Origin: Fulvivirga imtechensis AK7
Lineage (GTDB): Bacteria; Bacteroidota; Bacteroidia; Cytophagales; Cyclobacteriaceae
NCBI RefSeq assembly: GCF_000331535.1
Contig: NZ_AMZN01000025.1
Location: 1-64,000, forward strand
Direction: 5' to 3'
Length of the DNA: 64,000 bases
Shown here: piece after piece, positions 10,338-21,300 of the stretch
Layout: the number at the start of each line of letters is the position of its first letter
Numbering within the stretch: position 1 is the stretch's first letter
Made by a program: the position numbers and the translations under genes
The notes under the pieces: generated by a model
The model's database searches: none
What the model was told of the DNA's origin: nothing
Seen by the model: only the letters and a program-made list of their open reading frames with translations

Positions 10338-13300
10338 TTATCGCATTTTTAGTAACTCCAGGGTTTCATCCCTTATATCGGCTTCCTCTTTTGTACGGGT
10401 CTCCATGGCCTTTGTATTCTGCAAAGTGCCATCAAGCAGTTGTGCCAGAGATGATATAGTAGGGTTGTTAAAAATACCAACAATGGAAAATTTGATATGA
10501 AAATTCTTCTTCAGCTTATTAGCCATGTATATCACTTTGAGTGAATCTCCACCGAGATCGAAAAAATTGCGGTTGATGCCTATTTGTTCCTTGTCCACTT
10601 TCAATACTTCACTCCAAATCTCTACCAGAGCTTTTTCTGTTCCATTGGATGGTGCTATATATTCTCCCAAATTAATCTCAGGGTCAGGCAGTGCATTCCG
10701 ATCCACTTTTCCATTGGATGTAAGCGGCATTTTCTTCAGATGAACATAGAAAGTGGGAAGCATGTACTTAGGCAGACTTTTTGACAAATGACTCTTGATA
10801 TCCGTAATTGAAAGCTCTTCCTCTGAGACATAATAACCTATCAAATATTGGTCTTCTTCTCTTTCACTAGCCAGTACTACTGCATCTTTGATCGCTTCAT
10901 GCGTGGTAAGCTGACTCTCAATCTCACCTAGTTCTATCCTGAAACCACGGATCTTTACCTGGTGGTCTATCCTGCCCAGGTATTCAATGCTGTTATCAGG
11001 CAGCCAGCGTGCCAAATCTCCGGTTCTATAAAGTCGCCCGCCTGTCTTATAAGGATTGGTTATAAATTTTTCTGAGGTCAACTCCGGCTTGTTCAAGTAG
11101 CCTCTGGCTACTCCAGCTCCTGCTACATACAGTTCTCCTTTAACACCATATGGCTGAACACGGAGGAAATCATCTAACACAAGAACAGCCAATGTAGGCA
11201 ACGGTCTGCCTATAGATTTACTATTATTGATTATGTCACTATCTGTAAGTTCCTTATGAGTCACATGTACTGTCGTTTCAGTAATGCCGTACATATTTAC
11301 AAGAGTTACTTCCGGGTGTCTTTCCCGCCACGCTCTTAGTTGAATTGGCTGTAATGCCTGTCCACCGAAAATGACGTATCGCAACGCCAAGGAGTTTTTT
11401 GGATGATGCTGCTCCTCTTCCAAAAGCTGATAAAAGGCCAATGGTGTTTGGTTTAACACGGTTACTCCCTCTGTTTGTAGCACATGAAGAAAAGCAGATG
11501 GATTTTTGGTTATATCTTCAGGAATAACTACTGCTTTACCCCCGTAAAGCAGGGCACCATAAAGTTCCCAAACTGCAAAATCAAAACTGTAAGAGTGAAA
11601 TAAGGTCCAAACGTCTTTCGCAGTAAAATCAAAAGGAGTTTGTTCGTTGAATAGTAAACGAACAACATTTTCATGTTCTATCAGCGCCCCTTTAGGTTTG
11701 CCAGTGCTTCCCGATGTGTAAATGATATAGGCCAAGTTGTTAGACATGATCTTCCGACCTGGATTACTACTCTGTCTACTATAGCTTTCCGTGTCGTTTA
11801 GGGAAACTACACTTGTATTTGTTACCCGCTCCATTATCTCTTTTAAAGCCAGGGATTCCATATTGCTTAGGACTAACTTAGCACCACTATCCTGGAGCAT
11901 ATACTTAATTCTTTCATGCGGATAGCCAGGATCAATAGGTAAATAACAGCCCCCCGCCTTCAGTATTGCTAACATGGCTACCACCATCTCCGTACCCCGT
12001 TCTACGAGCAAAGCCACCGGTTCCTCCTGCTGAACACCTTGTGTTATCAGGTAATGGGCTAACTGATTTACCCGAGTATTCAAACCCCGATAACTCAATG
12101 ATTGACCTCTAAAGACTAATGCCTCATTTTCAGGTGTTTTCTCCACCTGTTCTTCAAACAGACTTACAATCGTCTCTCCTTTTGGATAATCAATCTCGGT
12201 CTCATCGAAACTCATTAACAACTGTTGGCGCTCATCGGCAGATATAATATCAATCTCAAATAGCTTCTTATTGACATCTGAAACTACTTCCACCACTATT
12301 TTGTTGAAATAAGCAATAAACGAATCGATAGTATTGCCTTTAAATAAGTCAGTGCAATATTCAAAATCAAAATGCAATTGATCATCGTATTCAGAAGCTG
12401 TAAGAGTGAGGTCAAACTTGGACATGTTTTGTCCATTATCATAAGGTGTGATTTTAAGTCCCGGTATTATTAGCTCCTCCTGCTCATAATTAGCAAAATT
12501 AAACATAACATCGAATAAGGGGTTTCGACTCGTTTGCCGGGGGCCATGGATCTCGCCAACCAGTTTTTCGTAAGGATATGCCTGGTTTGCAAAGCACTTC
12601 AATGTCTTTGCTTTCACCTTTGAAAGAAAGTCGAGGAAGCTCAGATCTCCCTTTGGATGGTTACGCATCGCAAGGGTATTTACAAACATACCTATTACAC
12701 CTTCCAAATCCCGATGATACCTTCCTGCTATAGAAGTCCCAATGGTAATATCCTCCTGCCCGCTTAATTTATTTAAAAGTATGTAATAGAAAGATAATAC
12801 CACCATAAATATGCTAGTATCAGTTTGATCTGCCAATTTTTTTATGGCTTTGCTTTCACTCTTACCCAATGAAAAATATTTACTATTTCCATTATAGCTT
12901 TTAATTGCCGGCCTGGGAAAGTCTATAGGCAGATCCAGCGCGATTGCCTCCTCCTCAAATTCCTTTCTCCAGAACTTCCTTTGCCCCTCTAATAACTCTC
13001 TCTGCTCAATATCCTGCTGCCAATTTGCGTAGTCTTTGTATTGTAAACGTAATGGCGAGAGCTCTTCCCCTTGATATAAGGACATAAAATCTCTGATCAA
13101 AACTCCATGAGATATACCATCCGTAATAATGTGATGCATATCTATCATTAATAGATGCTCCTGATCCGCAAATTTGATCAAACCTACTCTGAATAAGGGT
13201 GCTTCACTCAAATCGAAAGGACGAACAAACTCATGAATTACTCTATCGGCATTATGCTCTTTGGCTACAGTGTAGTGAGCAATTGAAAATGAAAGCTCTT

Positions 13301-15359
13301 CATTAATTTTTTGAACGGCTTCCTCATCAATTATTTCTATGGACATTCGCAAGCTTTCATGCCGGGATATTAATTTCTCTAATGCCAGTTCCAATTTTTG
13401 GATATGAAGTTCTCCCTCAAGCTTTACCACCTGGGTAATGTTATAGGCCACAGAAGTATTGTCGAATTCACTCAAAAAGAATAATCGCCTTTGTGAGGAA
13501 GAAAGAGGATAATGAGAATTGGGATCTGCTTTTTTTATATCACTTAAAATGAACGGATTTTCATCAGTCGGGGCTTCAGGTTGTATATTAACACTATCTG
13601 ACGCTCGAAGCTTCTTCTCTATCAGTCTTGCCTGCTTTTGAATGGTCAAATTCATAAAAAGCTCTGCTAACGCCACACGTATGCCGAATTCTGTAAACAT
13701 ACGGGGTATTAATCGCATCATGCTTAAGGAGTTTCCACCTGCGTGATGAAATTTTTTGTCTGTAGAAATAATATCTGCATTCAATATTTCTTTCCAAATG
13801 CCATGTATCTTTTTTTCAAACTCATCGGCAGGCTGTATTATATGTTCAGTCTTTTTGCTTTGAAGCAATTTCATATAGTCAATTTTCCCATTGCTCAATA
13901 GGGGAAATTTATCAACTATAGTGATGCTGGATGGAATCATATAAACCGGCAGGTGATCTTTTAAGTGCTGTTCTATCTTCTCGCCAACGTCAGCATGAGC
14001 CGCACCATTTTTTACAACAACGAATGATATAAGTAAGTCAGCTTTTTCATCATATCCGACCACTGCATTTTTTACCCATTTAGATTTTACAAGAGTACGT
14101 TCTATTTCGTCCAATTCTATCCGTATACCCCGGACTTTTACCATTCGGTCCTCCCTTCCCAAGAGATCTATACTACCATCAGGCAAGACACGAGCCCTGT
14201 CTCCGGTTTTGAAAGCTATTTTCTCGTTGGATGTTCCCTGGTTTAGCTTTATGAATTTTTCTGCAGTAAGCTGAGGTTTATTGAGATAACCTTTGGATAA
14301 ATAGTTGGAGATCACGTACAGATCACCTGTGATAAGATGGCGGCAGGGCTCATTTTTTTTATCCAGTACGACCATTTCTGTGTCTGCAATAGGCTTACCA
14401 ATAGAAATCTTAGCTTTCGATACATCGTAAGGTTGAATTGGATAATAAGAACTGATCATAGTTGCTTCAGTAGCACCATATAGATTGACCAATTGTACCC
14501 TGTCCTCAAAAGCTTCATACCACCGTCTCAATTCAGAAGGCACGATCTTTTCACCTGACATGAGCACATACTTCAAATCCATAAAATTCCTTTCCGACAA
14601 ACCTTCTTCATTGAAAATCCGAAATACACTTGGTACACAATGGATAAAGTCAATCCGCTCTGAATCTATCCACTCCCGCAGCTTGTTTGAGGTAAAGAAA
14701 TCATCCATTTTTGGGGGAACACAGATAGTTCCACCACTCATTAATGGCACAAAAACGTCTCTGAGAAACGCATCAAAATAAGGTGATATAAATTGACTAA
14801 AGCGATATCCACACGGAATCTTGAATGTATCTATTTCCCACTGTATGAAGTGCCATAAACTGCTATTTTTTCCTATTATACCCTTGGGCTCCCCTGTCGA
14901 CCCTGATGTAAAGTAGATATAGAGATCGTCATCCTCGTGATAATCTATACCCTGTCTAACCTCACCTTGGTTTTCTTCTTTTAAAATATTCGCGAGCGAA
15001 GTGGTGAAAACAGCGTTGGGTATATTTACGGTTAGCCTTACTTCTGACGTTAGAATCGCATCCAACTTGGCATCACTTACAATATGAGAAAAGCGCTGCC
15101 GCGGTAGAGAAATATCCAATGGCACAAATACACATCTTGCCCTGACCACGCCAACCATGCACACTATCAAATCAATTATGTCCTTAGTGCAGATGCCAAT
15201 TTTAGATTGAGCGGGTAATCCATACTTCAATAAATATGCAGTAATTTTATCTGCCCGCTCAAGAAGTTCTAAATAAGAAATCGATAGGTCATTTTCTTCA
15301 ATGGCAACACGGTCTTTAAAATTACCTAATGTTTTCCCTAAATTTTGTTGTGTAAACAT
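10338..15359 (-). CDS. NRPS subunit A-PCP-C-A-PCP
   Basis: This 1673-residue synthetase starts directly with an A domain and has no C domain in front; the matching C domain is the last domain of the NRPS gene at 18396-27740, so one module is split across two proteins. Domains: A1 10-500 (YFTSGSTGEPKG near 152, NLYGATE near 293, NGKID), PCP1 with GGNSLSMM near 543, C 615-1050 (HHIITDG near 743), A2 1060-1540 (YTSGSTGKPKG near 1215, NMYGITE near 1357), PCP2 with GGDSLKV near 1605. The A2 code DFWNIGMVHK matches the remembered Thr signature at all ten positions. The A1 code DARHLSLMIK fits nothing I know. There is no thioesterase or epimerase. The downstream KS in the next gene, 39 bases away, would accept the chain and extend Thr with malonate. 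ATG start at 15359 with A-rich upstream sequence. Confidence 0.95.
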   Translation of the reverse strand: MFTQQNLGKTLGNFKDRVAIEENDLSISYLELLERADKITAYLLKYGLPAQSKIGICTKDIIDLIVCMVGVVRARCVFVPLDISLPRQRFSHIVSDAKLDAILTSEVRLTVNIPNAVFTTSLANILKEENQGEVRQGIDYHEDDDLYIYFTSGSTGEPKGIIGKNSSLWHFIQWEIDTFKIPCGYRFSQFISPYFDAFLRDVFVPLMSGGTICVPPKMDDFFTSNKLREWIDSERIDFIHCVPSVFRIFNEEGLSERNFMDLKYVLMSGEKIVPSELRRWYEAFEDRVQLVNLYGATEATMISSYYPIQPYDVSKAKISIGKPIADTEMVVLDKKNEPCRHLITGDLYVISNYLSKGYLNKPQLTAEKFIKLNQGTSNEKIAFKTGDRARVLPDGSIDLLGREDRMVKVRGIRIELDEIERTLVKSKWVKNAVVGYDEKADLLISFVVVKNGAAHADVGEKIEQHLKDHLPVYMIPSSITIVDKFPLLSNGKIDYMKLLQSKKTEHIIQPADEFEKKIHGIWKEILNADIISTDKKFHHAGGNSLSMMRLIPRMFTEFGIRVALAELFMNLTIQKQARLIEKKLRASDSVNIQPEAPTDENPFILSDIKKADPNSHYPLSSSQRRLFFLSEFDNTSVAYNITQVVKLEGELHIQKLELALEKLISRHESLRMSIEIIDEEAVQKINEELSFSIAHYTVAKEHNADRVIHEFVRPFDLSEAPLFRVGLIKFADQEHLLMIDMHHIITDGISHGVLIRDFMSLYQGEELSPLRLQYKDYANWQQDIEQRELLEGQRKFWRKEFEEEAIALDLPIDFPRPAIKSYNGNSKYFSLGKSESKAIKKLADQTDTSIFMVVLSFYYILLNKLSGQEDITIGTSIAGRYHRDLEGVIGMFVNTLAMRNHPKGDLSFLDFLSKVKAKTLKCFANQAYPYEKLVGEIHGPRQTSRNPLFDVMFNFANYEQEELIIPGLKITPYDNGQNMSKFDLTLTASEYDDQLHFDFEYCTDLFKGNTIDSFIAYFNKIVVEVVSDVNKKLFEIDIISADERQQLLMSFDETEIDYPKGETIVSLFEEQVEKTPENEALVFRGQSLSYRGLNTRVNQLAHYLITQGVQQEEPVALLVERGTEMVVAMLAILKAGGCYLPIDPGYPHERIKYMLQDSGAKLVLSNMESLALKEIMERVTNTSVVSLNDTESYSRQSSNPGRKIMSNNLAYIIYTSGSTGKPKGALIEHENVVRLLFNEQTPFDFTAKDVWTLFHSYSFDFAVWELYGALLYGGKAVVIPEDITKNPSAFLHVLQTEGVTVLNQTPLAFYQLLEEEQHHPKNSLALRYVIFGGQALQPIQLRAWRERHPEVTLVNMYGITETTVHVTHKELTDSDIINNSKSIGRPLPTLAVLVLDDFLRVQPYGVKGELYVAGAGVARGYLNKPELTSEKFITNPYKTGGRLYRTGDLARWLPDNSIEYLGRIDHQVKIRGFRIELGEIESQLTTHEAIKDAVVLASEREEDQYLIGYYVSEEELSITDIKSHLSKSLPKYMLPTFYVHLKKMPLTSNGKVDRNALPDPEINLGEYIAPSNGTEKALVEIWSEVLKVDKEQIGINRNFFDLGGDSLKVIYMANKLKKNFHIKFSIVGIFNNPTISSLAQLLDGTLQNTKAMETRTKEEADIRDETLELLKMR

Positions 15360-15395
15360 TTGTTGGTTGGTTCAGTATTAAGATACTTAACTTTA

Positions 15396-17279
15396 TTACG
15401 ATAATGCCGGGACCTTCTTTTCAAAAAACTGTTCTAAAAATATTCCAAAGGTTATAACGATGATCAGGAGATCAGTTTCGAACGGAACATTTAGGAAAAA
15501 TCCATCCTGGCTATATTGCTTTTTAAGTCGTTCTATAAGATTTGGGTCAAAAAAACCCTGCCTTTTAATGGTTTCGTAAGAAAGAATATCGTTAATATAT
15601 TCAATATTACGTTGTAATAAATATGGGCTTCCAGGAGCCACGAATCCGAACTTCTCCCTTTCCAGTATCTCTCTTGGCACACTCTTCTCAGCGAGTTTCC
15701 GAAGAATGTACTTCTCCGTGAAATTGTTCAGCTTAAACTTTGAAGGAATTGTGGTAGAAAATTCTACCAGATCTTTATCCAAAAAAGGATACCGTACCTC
15801 TACAGAGTTAGCCATGGCCATACGATCCCCGTGATCCGATATCAGATGATCTACCAACCGAAGTTTGTAATCCATGTAGGATCTTTTATGTAAAGTATCC
15901 CTTTGCAGGAGCTTTTCCTTCTTTATTATAGGATATTCCATACAATTAATATCTTCAAAAAAAGCCCTTAGCTGGTTAGAATACAGACTTTTTTTCAACG
16001 CTGTCAAATCCTGAAGGTTACTTTCATAAAAAAAATCACCATCACCCCACACGTGACGTCTAAGATTGTATTCTTCCTGCGATAGATTATTACTATCAGA
16101 TAATCCCTCCTCCCTCATTTTGTCAAAACGATACCCAACATATCCGGCAAAAAACTCATCCGCTCCCTCACCTGATAGAATCACTTTTAACTGATTATCT
16201 CTCACTGCCTGAGAGAGGTGAAGCGAAGCGGTATTGTAGGTTTCCTTTATTGGGCACTCACAGTGATAAACGGCATCATGTAATCGTTCACTAATGTCAC
16301 TATAGTAAAAAGTCTTCTGGTAGAGGCTGGCATGAGACTTTTCTGCTGCTAAATTTTGATATTTAGCTTCAGAAATTTGGGAATCCGGGAAGTCAATAGA
16401 GAACGCTCTTCTGATACCTTTACCTAAAAATTGGTCCACTTTCATAGCTATCATCGAGCTATCCAGTCCTCCGCTAAGGTAAAAACCTGTGGGGACGTCC
16501 GCTCTAAGACGCAGCTTAACTGCATTCTCAAAATGGTATCCAAGCTCCTCCACATATTCAGCTTCACTCTTAATCTTCACATCATGGTTATGCTGTTCGT
16601 AAGGAAGATCCCAATATTCCATGTCTGTAATTTTCGCCTGGTCATCTACAAGTAAAAAATGACCATTTTCCAAGCTATGAATATTTCGAAACATAGTCCT
16701 GGGGCTTATCAGTCCCGGAAAAGAAATTATTTGGTCAAGTCCTACTAAATCCACCTCGGCAGCAACCAAAGGATGCTCTAATATAGCCTTAATCTCCGAC
16801 CCAAAAATAAAAGTATTTTTTACGAAAGTGTAAAAGAACGGTATTATACCCATTTGATCTCTGGCGCAAAACAGAACATTTCTCTTTTTGTCATAAAGAG
16901 CAAAAGCAAATTGTCCATTAAGATCATTTAAGAAATCTGTACCTTTTTCTTCGTACAAATGAATGATTACTTCTACGTCAGAATCTGTGGTAAATAGATG
17001 ACCTCTTGACTTCAGGTTCTGTTTCAGTTCAATGTAATTAAAGATTTCCCCGTTGCAAATAAGCACAATGTCCTTACTCTCATTGTAGATAGGTTGCATG
17101 CCATTCTCTAAACCAATGATACTCAACCGTGTGAACCCAAAAGCAACATTATCAAACATCAATGTATTTTGAGCATCCGGCCCCCGATGAATAAGTTTAC
17201 TATTCATTTTTTTCAGAACTAGATGATCTTCAAAGGACATTCTATTGCCGTATTTCACGAATCCACATATACCGCACAT
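15396..17279 (-). CDS. asnB: Asparagine synthetase-like glutamine amidotransferase
   Basis: The 627-residue protein has the two-domain plan of class B asparagine synthetases. It starts MCGICGF, so Cys2 would be the nucleophile that releases ammonia from glutamine in the N-terminal domain (to about 220). The C-terminal synthetase domain has the pyrophosphate-binding SGGLDSS near residue 273. These enzymes make an amide from a carboxylate, ATP and glutamine. The length fits the family. It lies in the operon between the oxygenase gene (91 bases upstream) and an NRPS gene (36 bases downstream), so a cluster role is likely. It could supply Asn for the Asn/Asp-type A domain of the last subunit, or amidate the product. 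A housekeeping enzyme carried in the operon cannot be excluded. ATG at 17279. Confidence 0.9.
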   Translation of the reverse strand: MCGICGFVKYGNRMSFEDHLVLKKMNSKLIHRGPDAQNTLMFDNVAFGFTRLSIIGLENGMQPIYNESKDIVLICNGEIFNYIELKQNLKSRGHLFTTDSDVEVIIHLYEEKGTDFLNDLNGQFAFALYDKKRNVLFCARDQMGIIPFFYTFVKNTFIFGSEIKAILEHPLVAAEVDLVGLDQIISFPGLISPRTMFRNIHSLENGHFLLVDDQAKITDMEYWDLPYEQHNHDVKIKSEAEYVEELGYHFENAVKLRLRADVPTGFYLSGGLDSSMIAMKVDQFLGKGIRRAFSIDFPDSQISEAKYQNLAAEKSHASLYQKTFYYSDISERLHDAVYHCECPIKETYNTASLHLSQAVRDNQLKVILSGEGADEFFAGYVGYRFDKMREEGLSDSNNLSQEEYNLRRHVWGDGDFFYESNLQDLTALKKSLYSNQLRAFFEDINCMEYPIIKKEKLLQRDTLHKRSYMDYKLRLVDHLISDHGDRMAMANSVEVRYPFLDKDLVEFSTTIPSKFKLNNFTEKYILRKLAEKSVPREILEREKFGFVAPGSPYLLQRNIEYINDILSYETIKRQGFFDPNLIERLKKQYSQDGFFLNVPFETDLLIIVITFGIFLEQFFEKKVPALS

Positions 17280-17334
17280 AATTTGATGGGTTTAAATTGA
17301 AATAGAGACGCTTTCTCTGGACCTTATTTTAGAA

Positions 17335-17359
17335 TCTAAAGTTCATTTTGATCTTTAGA
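17335..17359 (-). other. Short hairpin between oxygenase and amidotransferase genes
   Basis: TCTAAAG at 17335-17341 is matched by CTTTAGA at 17353-17359, with a further TCA/TGA pairing inside, in the 91-base gap between genes 8 and 9. No U-run follows on the transcript, so it does not look like a standard terminator. It could be an mRNA-processing or attenuation element, or chance. No convincing Bacteroidota-type promoter was seen in this gap. Confidence 0.3.
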
Positions 17360-17370
17360 CCTTTGTTCAT

Positions 17371-18357
17371 TTATATTTGAAATTCGCAAGGTTGCGCCAT
17401 AGCTGTAAGAATGGTTCTTTCCCCTTCGAATGGGTTTCTGCCATGAGAAAACATCATGTTATCCAAAAGTAAGAAATCATCTTGTTCCCATTTAAAAACA
17501 ATTGAATTCTTTTCATAAAAATTTCGGAACTCTTGCACCACAGCATCTTCAATGTTGCTGCCATCACCATAGTACGTTACGAATGGTAGGTCTTCCTCAT
17601 TAAAATAATCTAACACCTCTGGATCATAGTGGGCTTTAAAGCCAAAATACAAGTGGTTAAACCACATCTCTTCACCAGTAATTGGGTGATTCTGGACAGC
17701 CGGCAGAACCCAACGCACTCGCAAATGTTCATCACTAAGCCAATCATATTCAAATCCATTTTTTTCCAGATACTGATCAACGGCCTCGCGGTCATCCGTT
17801 TGATAGATGGTTCTCCAATCAAGGCCGACTCCTGGAATGCTATTTCGCAAATACTGAATTTTCTTTTCCCGAAACTTCTGAACGGTTTCTTCTTTTAGGT
17901 TTGTCAGTATCTTTCTCTCATCTGCAATAGGTGTTTCTCCATTAACTGCCGGAGGTATTAGGCAGTAAAAGGCAATGATCCTATTGAAAGCAAGTGAATA
18001 AGAATTTTCCGTATGCATATGGATGACTTGATCTTTAGGATGGCTAGTAGATGTATATACATTATTGTAAACTTGCTCTCGAGGAGATGTGCGGTTCTTA
18101 TATTCCATAGGCTCCCCAAACAAACCCGAAAAAGCTTCATTAAATCCTTCAGCCCCTCCAATATCAAACCCTCGTAAAAGTACTGCACCTTGAGTTAGCA
18201 GGAGTTGATTTATTTGATCTTTGTGGTCTTTTATCCACTCACTACCTATTTTCCCGCTTCTGGGTTTTACCAAAAATGGTTGCTTTTTTGAAGGCATAAA
18301 GATCTCTACCTCTGTGCCCAAATTTACCATACTTTCATGATTGATGAATGTTTCCAT
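17371..18357 (-). CDS. TauD/SyrP-like Fe(II)/2-oxoglutarate-dependent oxygenase
   Basis: The 328-residue protein is a soluble non-heme iron oxygenase of the TauD/TfdA fold, closest in character to SyrP-type hydroxylases that act on carrier-bound amino acids. The iron-binding triad is visible as HTE (HMHTENSY, near residue 112) and a distal His in FSHGRNPF (near 305), followed by an Arg (ERTILTAM) expected to hold 2-oxoglutarate. Length is normal for the family. It sits between the NRPS gene that ends in a C domain (38 bases upstream) and the amidotransferase gene, so hydroxylation of an NRPS building block is the natural reading. SyrP acts on Asp, so the downstream Asn/Asp module or the split module with the unassigned A domain are candidate targets. 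The substrate is inferred. ATG at 18357. Confidence 0.88.
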   Translation of the reverse strand: METFINHESMVNLGTEVEIFMPSKKQPFLVKPRSGKIGSEWIKDHKDQINQLLLTQGAVLLRGFDIGGAEGFNEAFSGLFGEPMEYKNRTSPREQVYNNVYTSTSHPKDQVIHMHTENSYSLAFNRIIAFYCLIPPAVNGETPIADERKILTNLKEETVQKFREKKIQYLRNSIPGVGLDWRTIYQTDDREAVDQYLEKNGFEYDWLSDEHLRVRWVLPAVQNHPITGEEMWFNHLYFGFKAHYDPEVLDYFNEEDLPFVTYYGDGSNIEDAVVQEFRNFYEKNSIVFKWEQDDFLLLDNMMFSHGRNPFEGERTILTAMAQPCEFQI

Positions 18358-18395
18358 TAGATATACTTTTAAAAGTCAATACTTTGTTTAATTGA

Positions 18396-21300
18396 TTAAA
18401 GGCCTATTAAATCCTTTCCAGCCGGTTCAATATCTATCTTCTCAATTTCAATACTTCTATTTTCTAAAACAGCGCTCACAATGCTCTTGTATGAATCTTT
18501 AAAAATACCTACAGTATCTTCATTATATAATGCTGTATTGTAAATAAATGACACATGAAACTGGTTATTTTGTTCTTCAAAAACCTCAACCTGGAACTCA
18601 TACTCACCAGTGGTTCTCTCTAGCAAGTTCACACTTTTAAATTGCAGGCTCTCAAGCTCACTATCACTATCTAAGGCATTGGAGAAAGCAAAGTGTACGT
18701 CTACAAGTTGGTTCGTATCAGTACTGAGCATCGAAACCATCTGATCGTACGGATAATCCTGATGTTCCAAAGCTTCCAATACGCATTCTTTAACTGCTTT
18801 TAAAAACTCTATGAAATCTTGATTGCTATCTATTTGCATTCTCAATGGTAGGATGTTAATAAAAGTCCCAACGATTTCTTGTAAATCTTTTGATGACCTC
18901 CCTTGTGCATCAGAACCCACGATAATATCTTCATCGCCCGTCACCTTGTGGAGCATGATATAATATACAGCCAGAAAGAACATAAAATCCGATACCCCAG
19001 CCTTTTCGATAAAAATCTTCACTTTGTTATACTGATCATTCTCAAGTTGAAATACGGTAGTGTTCCATATAGATTCCTGCACATTTTCCCGTTCCTGTAG
19101 GATGGGTAAATTCAGCCTATTTAAATTACCTGAGAGTTTTCTAGTCCAAAAATCCTTATGTACCTGCCGACCATCCGTTTGTTCTCTTACCCACACGGCA
19201 AAATCTTTGTATTCATACTCCAATTCATCCAAAACATTTTCATAATACAAGTCTTTTAAGTCCTTTATCAATATATTGATGGATGTACCATCGCAAATGA
19301 TATGATGAATATCGAGAAACAGAAAGGTTTTATCCAACCCACAAACTATTGCTCCACGAATAAGCGGACACATGGATAAATCAAATGGTTTGATAAATTT
19401 GCGAAATGCGATCGCCAATTCCTTTGGACTACTACATGTAATGGATTCCAATGCAAAATCTGCTGTAGGAATTATTTTTTGCACAACACCTTCATCTGAT
19501 AATTCAAAATAGGTTCTAAGTGCTGAGTGTCTGTTAATTAAAGCAATAAAAGCTTTTTCAAGTCGCGCTATATCGATATTCTCACCGAGCTCAAGAGCTT
19601 CATTAATATTGCGCGCCAGGCTATCCTGATTCAGCATATAAGTGTAATACATTCTTTCTTGAGCGGGAGAAGTCGGGTAGAATTCTCTGATCCCTATTTT
19701 TTGTAAAGGTGTTCCATGCTCTGGCTCTGCTTCCTCTATCAACCTGGCTATCGCAACAACCGTATTCTTTTCAAAGATTTTCTTAAGTTCCAATCTTACC
19801 GAAAAAGTCTTCTGTATCTTATTGATCAGTTGAAGTACCCGAATCGATTGACCACCGAGGTCAAAGAAGCTGGCATTTGTACTTATAGCTTCCTCAGACA
19901 CCTTAAGTATTTCCGACCAAATGGTCACAAGCTTTTTCTCAATCTCAGTACCTGCTCCCACATAATCTTCACCGGCGCTAACTTCAGGGTCCGGAAGTTT
20001 CATTTTATTGATTTTCCCGTTGGGTAATAGAGGCAGGTTTTCCAGATATACAAAATGAGCAGGCACCATGTAGTCGGGCAGGTGAGACGATAAATGATCC
20101 TTCAACTCATTAGTATCTAATTCTTTTGCAGCAAGATAATACCCCACCAGGTAAGGGTCCTCGCCCAAAGATTTTGCTATTACAATGGCTTCGTTTACAT
20201 CCTCATGGCTTAATAACTGACTTTCTACCTCCCCAAGTTCTACACGGTTTCCTCGAATTTTTACCTGATTATCTATTCTTCCCATAAACTCTATGTTACC
20301 ATCTGGCAGCCACCTGGCTAAGTCACCGGTACAGTACAATCTCTCTCCTTCACCATAAGGGTTGGCGATAAATTTTTGACTGGTAAGTTCCCGGCTGTTA
20401 AAATATCCAAAAGCCAATGCTTTCCCTGCTACACATAGTTCACCAGCAACACCCACGGGTTGCAATTTTCTATTTCGGTCCAAGATCAGGATTTTGGTAT
20501 TGGCTATGGGTTTACCGATAGGGATTTTTCTTGCCTCATGTTGAATTTCTCCTATAACCTGTTCTTGCTTGTCATCGGGTGTGCCTAATAAGTTGTCCTC
20601 TCCGTAAATTTCTTTGACTATTGCAAGTTGATCTTTTAATACGCATTCCAAATCCTGGTGAGTGGTTAACGGATTTGAGAGTACAGCTCTAAATACAACC
20701 AATTCGCTATTGTTTTTCGCGACTTTTGTTTTAGAGATAAATGTTTTTCCCCTTAGAAATTGTGCCTCCTGTACTCTGGCATTGATCGCATTGATTACAT
20801 CATTTTCACCTTCAGAAAAATTAATTTTGTGACGATATTTCTTAGGTAAATATCGATAGTTGACGATATTAATGTGATTTGAAATAAACTCAAAGCAGTC
20901 TGTCACTTTGATCAGTTCCGAAAGTTTCTGTGCCAAATCAATACCCCGCTCCAACAATAGTCCGTACCCTTTTTTACCCAAAATTTTTAAAGAAGCGTGT
21001 AAACAAAGCGACAAGCCAGGCTTTGAACCTTCCAGTGTAACACGGCCAAAGTCATATGAATCAGCTCTGGCTTGATAGTTCGCCTCAGTGGAATTGTGAT
21101 TGAGTTGATGGGGATCTTTAAATAAACAGATACTTATACCCTGCGGCAGGAAAAGTTGCTTATGACCACAGAATGTGATAGAATCAGCGTGTTCAATGCC
21201 ATCTATCAGACGATAGTACTTTTCCGAAAATTTTAGCAATCCTCCCCAAGCCGCATCCACATGAAAATGAATGTTATTTTTCCGGGCTATCTCTGCCATT

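Noticed and set aside
17335-17359. Intrinsic terminator between the oxygenase and amidotransferase genes
   Set aside because: The stem is short and no U-run follows on the transcript; the genes look co-transcribed.
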